Of a stretch of 64,000 nucleotides of DNA, positions 60,413 to 64,000 are shown piece after piece. The stretch's first letter is position 1. Every line of letters begins with the position of its first letter. Source of the DNA: Bacillus sp. KH172YL63 (GTDB lineage: Bacteria > Bacillota > Bacilli > Bacillales > Bacillaceae_B); the NCBI RefSeq assembly GCF_011398925.1, contig NZ_AP022842.1:3718001-3782000 (forward strand), in the 5' to 3' direction. Both the position numbers and the translations under genes were made by a program. The notes under the pieces were generated by a model. That model had not been told where the DNA came from, did no database searches, and saw only the letters and a program-made list of their open reading frames with translations.

Positions 60413-61936
60413 TTAGCCGCCGAATTGGTTCATGAGGTACATCGACTGCTGGTTCGCGCGCTGGATGGCTTTTTCCATGGCGGTGAATTGGCGCCAGTAG
60501 CGGTCTTCTACTTGGATCAGGCGATCTTCAAAACGATTCATCTGGCTGTCCATGTTGTTTAATAAACGCCCCAGTGTAAAGGTGTTGTTGGTACTTGAAG
60601 CTTTACCGGCTTTCTTCTCGATGCTGTCCATCGTGGTTTTCAATGTATCACGTAAACGGCGGGCGATTCCCTGTTCATTAGACGTGGAACCGTTTTTCGC
60701 GAAGATTTCATAAATCGCATTCGGATCTTTGGAGATTGCTTCTTTCAGCTTGCTTTCATCGATAATCAGCTTACCACGGTCAAGGTAGTTACTGGATGTT
60801 TTGATGCCGATTTGAGCCAGTTGGTCGAGGCCTGACGTACCTCCGGAGACTGGTGTGTACATGTCTGTCCGCATCTTGTTCAAACCAGACGTCAGGACAG
60901 AATCATTTCTCAGCGTCCCACTGCGGGATTTTTCTTCCCATAGTTCTATTTCCTTTTCTTCCATCGACTCTTTCTGCTCTGCAGTCAATGGTTGGAAGTC
61001 ACGGTATTTCTTTTCGTTTACTTCGCCGTTTACTTTTTCGATGAGCTTATTGTATTCGTCGACGAATTTTACGATTTTTTCAAGGATTTTGTCGGTGTCG
61101 GGTTTAGATGCAAAGGTTACATTCGTATTGGATGCATTTTTAAGGGAAATCTCAAATCCATTAATATTGAAAGTGTTTGATGAACGCTCAGTGGCCATCC
61201 CGTTGTATGTAAACTTGGCATTTTCTCCAATTGAACCTCGTGTATTTGTCACAGCGATATCATTATTCGCATCCAATTTCAGATGTGTGGTGAATAGATC
61301 ACCCTGCAACTCAATTTCAGCACCGCTGTCGTTACTCCCGGTGTTTTTGCTCATGACCGACATTTGCTTCGTTTGCTGGTCATAGAACATCGTTACCCCT
61401 GTTTGAGAATTGATTTTAGAGATTAAACTTTCCAAAGTTTCGTCTTCAGCCTTGAACTTGATTTCAGTGAAATCCGCTGCCATCGTTCCGTCCGCTTTAA
61501 TCGCTTTGACCTTGATGCTTTGTTCACCAGTCAGTCCAAATGAAGCACTCAACTTCTTTTTCGAATCAAATGCCCCACCGTCTGCCTGGGTGATAGGGGT
61601 GCTGTACATGGTAGCTGCCGTGGCTAATTTCTCAACTTTTAAAGTGCCAGTAAAATCAGTGGTAGCGTTAATATTCTTAATGGTCACTTCATTCGGGTTC
61701 GAAACCGAGACTGTCTTCTGCGTATACGTCCCCTGCTTCATCACCCCGTCAAAAATAAGATTACTGAAATCAAACATCATCTTATTCATGTCACGGTAAT
61801 CATCACGCTGCCACTCGAGGTACTGTTTCTTCTGTTCCAGCTTATTTAAAGGAATCCGTTCCGCCTTCATCAAGTCTTTAATAATCTGATCTGTGTCCAT
61901 ACCACTGGCAAGGCCACCAATTCGCATATCAGCCAT
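60413..61936 (-). CDS. fliD: Flagellar filament cap protein FliD
   Basis: A 507-residue hook-associated protein 2 that caps the growing filament and helps flagellin fold. The N-terminus MADMRIGGLASGMDTDQIIKDLM and the C-terminal coiled region MDSQMNRFEDRLIQVEDRYWRQFTAMEKAIQ are diagnostic; between them lie the variable D2/D3 domains (about 70-420). AAAGGAG precedes ATG 61936. It follows flaG by 15 bp and is in the sigma-D operon. Confidence 0.96.
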   Translation of the reverse strand: MADMRIGGLASGMDTDQIIKDLMKAERIPLNKLEQKKQYLEWQRDDYRDMNKMMFDFSNLIFDGVMKQGTYTQKTVSVSNPNEVTIKNINATTDFTGTLKVEKLATAATMYSTPITQADGGAFDSKKKLSASFGLTGEQSIKVKAIKADGTMAADFTEIKFKAEDETLESLISKINSQTGVTMFYDQQTKQMSVMSKNTGSNDSGAEIELQGDLFTTHLKLDANNDIAVTNTRGSIGENAKFTYNGMATERSSNTFNINGFEISLKNASNTNVTFASKPDTDKILEKIVKFVDEYNKLIEKVNGEVNEKKYRDFQPLTAEQKESMEEKEIELWEEKSRSGTLRNDSVLTSGLNKMRTDMYTPVSGGTSGLDQLAQIGIKTSSNYLDRGKLIIDESKLKEAISKDPNAIYEIFAKNGSTSNEQGIARRLRDTLKTTMDSIEKKAGKASSTNNTFTLGRLLNNMDSQMNRFEDRLIQVEDRYWRQFTAMEKAIQRANQQSMYLMNQFGG

Positions 61937-61951
61937 ATGTATCTCCTTTCG

Positions 61952-62308
61952 TTAAACCTTCTTATCAACAAGTAAACCAACAAACTCCGTCATCGCAGCA
62001 TGCATGTCGAGAACCTTTTTTGCTGGTATTTCCTTCACTATTTCATCTGTACGATTGTCCACAATCGTTACATAGTATTCTTTTAATTTATCATGAAATT
62101 CAAATTTGAGGTGGGTATTAGAACCAGATAAAAACTCATTCATGCCCTGGACGACTTCTTCCATTTTTTCTTTCGTGACAGGTTCCTTTGGTGTTTGTTC
62201 ATGGTGTCGTTCCTGTGCTTGAATACGCTTCACTTCTTCATTCGTTTGGTTCTCTAATCTAGTAAATGATTGTACTGCTGGTATAGTGCCCGTCACTTTT
62301 TCAATCAT
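61952..62308 (-). CDS. flaG: FlaG family protein (YvyC)
   Basis: A 118-residue small protein of the FlaG family, whose members limit filament length in some bacteria. The conserved core NTHLKFEFHDKLKEYYVTIVDNRTDEIVKEIPAKKVLD is near residues 58-95. CAGGAGGATC precedes ATG 62308. First gene of the fliD operon, behind a sigma-D promoter 31-57 bp upstream. Confidence 0.92.
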   Translation of the reverse strand: MIEKVTGTIPAVQSFTRLENQTNEEVKRIQAQERHHEQTPKEPVTKEKMEEVVQGMNEFLSGSNTHLKFEFHDKLKEYYVTIVDNRTDEIVKEIPAKKVLDMHAAMTEFVGLLVDKKV

Positions 62309-62338
62309 CGTTTGATCCTCCTGAGGGTTATATGGGTT

Positions 62339-62365
62339 ATATCGGTGGTTGGTGGGGAAAGTTTA
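62339..62365 (-). promoter_or_regulatory. Sigma-D promoter of flaG-fliD-fliS-fliT
   Basis: TAAA-N15-ACCGATAT on the minus strand (-35 TAAA at 62362-62365, -10 at 62339-62346), one base from the sigma-D consensus TAAA-N15-GCCGATAT, about 31 bp before the ATG at 62308. Confidence 0.85.
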
Positions 62366-62561
62366 GTTTAGTACAGAAGAAATAAGGTTGTTTGGGCTAT
62401 TCAATAGCAATTAACTAATTCGCACAATAAAAAACAATTTTTTCAATAAGGTAATAGATTACAATCGATATTCTCAAAATGAAAGAAATTGGTACATAAA
62501 TAAGATGATCCACATTAAAAACGAATAAGTCCAAGAAATATATATTGCCATGGAACCCCGC

Positions 62562-62623
62562 GGTGGATTTCCTTGCAAGACTTCGCTTCCTCCCAGGAGT
62601 CTTCGACTTGCAATCCTATCAAC
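62562..62623. repeat. Degenerate, internally deleted copy of the 49.85-kb MITE-like repeat
   Basis: GGTGGATTTCC, then CTTCGCTTCC at the left and TCCCAGGAGTC, CGA and ATCAAC blocks at the right match the ends of the element at 49850-49977 in the same order. About 55-65 bp from the middle are missing. The remainder forms an imperfect hairpin (GGATTTCCTTGCAAG against CTTGCAATCC). Confidence 0.55.
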
Positions 62624-62662
62624 AGCTGGGACCAACTCTATAAATTGAGAGTGCTTTAAAAA

Positions 62663-62721
62663 TAAAAAATCCGAACGCATTCGATTTCCATCAAAGAAAT
62701 TCAAATGTTCGTTCGGATTTT
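62663..62721 (-). terminator. Terminator of hag
   Basis: Stem AAAATCCGAACG / CGTTCGGATTTT around a 32-base loop, followed by TTTTATTTTTAA on the minus strand, about 50 bp after the flagellin stop codon. Confidence 0.75.
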
Positions 62722-62771
62722 CATTTACCTTGCAGACTTTATCCCAGCCTCATCTTATAAAAATATTACTA

Positions 62772-64000
62772 TTAACGAAGTAATTGTAATACTCCTTGTG
62801 GCTGTTGATTTGCTTGAGCTAACATAGCTTGAGCTGCTTGAGAAAGAATACCATTCTTAGTAGATTCCATCATCTCTTTAGCCATATCAACGTCTCTGAT
62901 GCGTGACTCTGCTGCTGTTAAATTTTCAGAAGATGTGCTAAGGTTATTGATTGTGTGCTCAAGACGATTCTGTACAGAACCAAGGCTAGAACGTTGAGCA
63001 GACACCTTTTGAATGGCTGAATCGATTACTTTTATTGAAGAACTAGCTTGACCTGCACTACCTACTTTAAGGTCTTTCACTCCAAGAGCTGAAGCACTCA
63101 TGTCTTTAATTGCAAGTTGGATACTTTGACCAGTGTTAGCGCCAATTTGGAATGATGCAGAACCATCAGAATGATCTTTTGTAGCTTGAGTTGTTTCACC
63201 AAAGCTAGAAAGTGCACTTGATGCTCCACTACGAACATTTCCTGCAGAATCTTTTACGCTTACTGTGAATCCGTGAACTGCTCCTGCATCACCAGTACCT
63301 GTAGCAGTAATTTCGATCTCACCATTAGCTCCGATAGCTGCGGCTCCAAAATCTCCTGCTGCTACGATATCAGCAATAGTAGAAGCACCTGTTAAAGAAA
63401 CGGTTTTAGTTTCGCCATTTTTCACATAAGATACTTCGATAGAATCAGTCGCTTGAATACCTAAACTATTTCCATCTTTATCAGTTAATGTATCAAGAAC
63501 TTCTGTTGCTGCTGCGATTGCTGCTCCTCCAGCACCCTTAAGTGATGAGTTACTGTTAACGTTAGCTCCAGCAGTTGTTGATTTATCCATTGAACCATCG
63601 ATAAGGTTTTTCGTATTGAATTGAGTAGTTCCCGCAATACGGTCAATTTCTTTTCCTAATTGATCCATTTCATCTTGAATATTTTTGCGGTCTTCAGCAG
63701 TGTTCGTGTCATTTGAAGCTTGAGTTGCTAACTCACGTTGTCGTTGAAGAATTGAATGCGTTTCAGATAAAGCTCCCTCTGCTGTCTGTACAAGTGATAT
63801 TGCATCCTGTGAGTTACGTGTCGCTTGATCTAAACCACGAATCTGCCCACGCATTTTTTCAGAGATAGCAAGACCTGCTGCATCGTCTCCTGCTTTGTTT
63901 ATGCGAAGACCAGAAGATAATTTCTCCATAGATTTAGATTGAGCACCAGAAGCACTATTTAGTTTGTTGTAAGTATTAAGAGCTGCAATATTATGATTAA
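62772..64000 (-). CDS. hag: Flagellin, N-terminus cut by window
   Basis: Structural protein of the flagellar filament. The reading frame is open to the window edge; only the first two or three codons are missing (it opens NHNIAALNTYNKLNSASGAQ). It has conserved D0/D1 parts at both ends (MEKLSSGLRINKAGDDAAGL and QAAQAMLAQANQQPQGVLQLLR at the C-terminus). At over 409 residues it is about 100 longer than B. subtilis Hag (304), with the extra length in the variable surface part (about 150-310). Codon use is more AT-rich than the neighbours, as is common for highly expressed flagellin. Confidence 0.95.
   Translation of the reverse strand, partial: NHNIAALNTYNKLNSASGAQSKSMEKLSSGLRINKAGDDAAGLAISEKMRGQIRGLDQATRNSQDAISLVQTAEGALSETHSILQRQRELATQASNDTNTAEDRKNIQDEMDQLGKEIDRIAGTTQFNTKNLIDGSMDKSTTAGANVNSNSSLKGAGGAAIAAATEVLDTLTDKDGNSLGIQATDSIEVSYVKNGETKTVSLTGASTIADIVAAGDFGAAAIGANGEIEITATGTGDAGAVHGFTVSVKDSAGNVRSGASSALSSFGETTQATKDHSDGSASFQIGANTGQSIQLAIKDMSASALGVKDLKVGSAGQASSSIKVIDSAIQKVSAQRSSLGSVQNRLEHTINNLSTSSENLTAAESRIRDVDMAKEMMESTKNGILSQAAQAMLAQANQQPQGVLQLLR

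Noticed and set aside
62474..62704. Minus-strand 76-codon open frame between hag and flaG
   Set aside because: It starts inside the hag terminator stem and has no ribosome binding site; the sequence is explained by the terminator and a degenerate repeat.

Overview
The window looks like a chromosomal segment of a low-to-mid GC, spore-forming, motile Bacillaceae (Bacillus sensu lato; gene content and order close to the B. subtilis yvo/yvl/yvj/yvy region). Supporting signs are strong AGGAGG-type ribosome binding sites, frequent GTG/TTG starts, B. subtilis-type LexA, sigma-B and sigma-D signals, and conserved runs: hprK-lgt-yvoD, yvlABCD, csbA/uvrB/uvrA, minJ...ctpB...ftsX-ftsE-cccB-yvjA-prfB-secA, and hpf-fliT-fliS-fliD-flaG-hag. 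All but two genes (a DUF1206 protein and a dicarboxylate/glutamate symporter) lie on the minus strand, so the text below follows the minus strand from high to low coordinates where operons are concerned.

Layout. 1-2.4 kb: hprK, lgt and a truncated yvoD. 2.5-5.3 kb: a small alpha/beta hydrolase and the envelope-stress-like yvlABCD operon. 5.5-10.4 kb: uvrBA with a LexA box and, just upstream, six perfect DnaA boxes in 243 bp. 11-15.2 kb: csbA, an HD hydrolase, an alpha/beta hydrolase and a serC-serA operon with a clear sigma-A promoter. 15.6-17.9 kb: ktrAB potassium uptake behind a c-di-AMP riboswitch with its terminator. 18-20.4 kb: the two plus-strand genes. 20.5-22.2 kb: two related small beta-rich proteins, one of them fused in frame behind a GT2 glycosyltransferase. 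22.4-34.8 kb: minJ and ctpB, separated by a nine-gene exopolysaccharide operon (priming transferase, fused Wzz/BY-kinase, phosphatase, flippase, polymerase, GT4, epimerase, deacetylase, FemAB-like transferase). 34.9-40.8 kb: methionine/sulfur genes (SAM-riboswitch metY-metX, a second Cys/Met PLP enzyme), a DUF302 protein, a TlpA/ResA thioredoxin and an Lgt-like membrane protein.

40.9-43.4 kb: a c-di-GMP-I riboswitch in front of an unknown protein of about 80 residues, and a group IIC intron inserted exactly behind the terminator of the M23 peptidase gene; its reverse transcriptase is broken by a one-base loss. 43.4-54.4 kb: M23 hydrolase, ftsXE, cccB, yvjA, prfB (programmed +1 frameshift), secA and a SEC-C protein, with several intergenic repeats. 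54.5-64 kb: M29 aminopeptidase and DUF1028 protein, hpf with a sigma-B promoter, a REP-associated tyrosine transposase, an orphan ABC-2 permease, and the late flagellar fliT-fliS-fliD-flaG operon (sigma-D promoter) ending in a 5'-truncated flagellin gene.

The most unusual structure is a repeat family made of 13-bp quasi-palindromes (TTTGTCTGTTGAA type, both orientations) set at a 24-25 bp pitch. Two arrays (57.5 and 58.3 kb) bracket the tyrosine transposase gene and a third, eight-unit array lies in the leader between the SAM riboswitch and metY. A second dispersed family (GAGGGACGGACCTC) occurs mostly as inverted pairs. All assignments come from reading the sequence and family knowledge; no database search was run.
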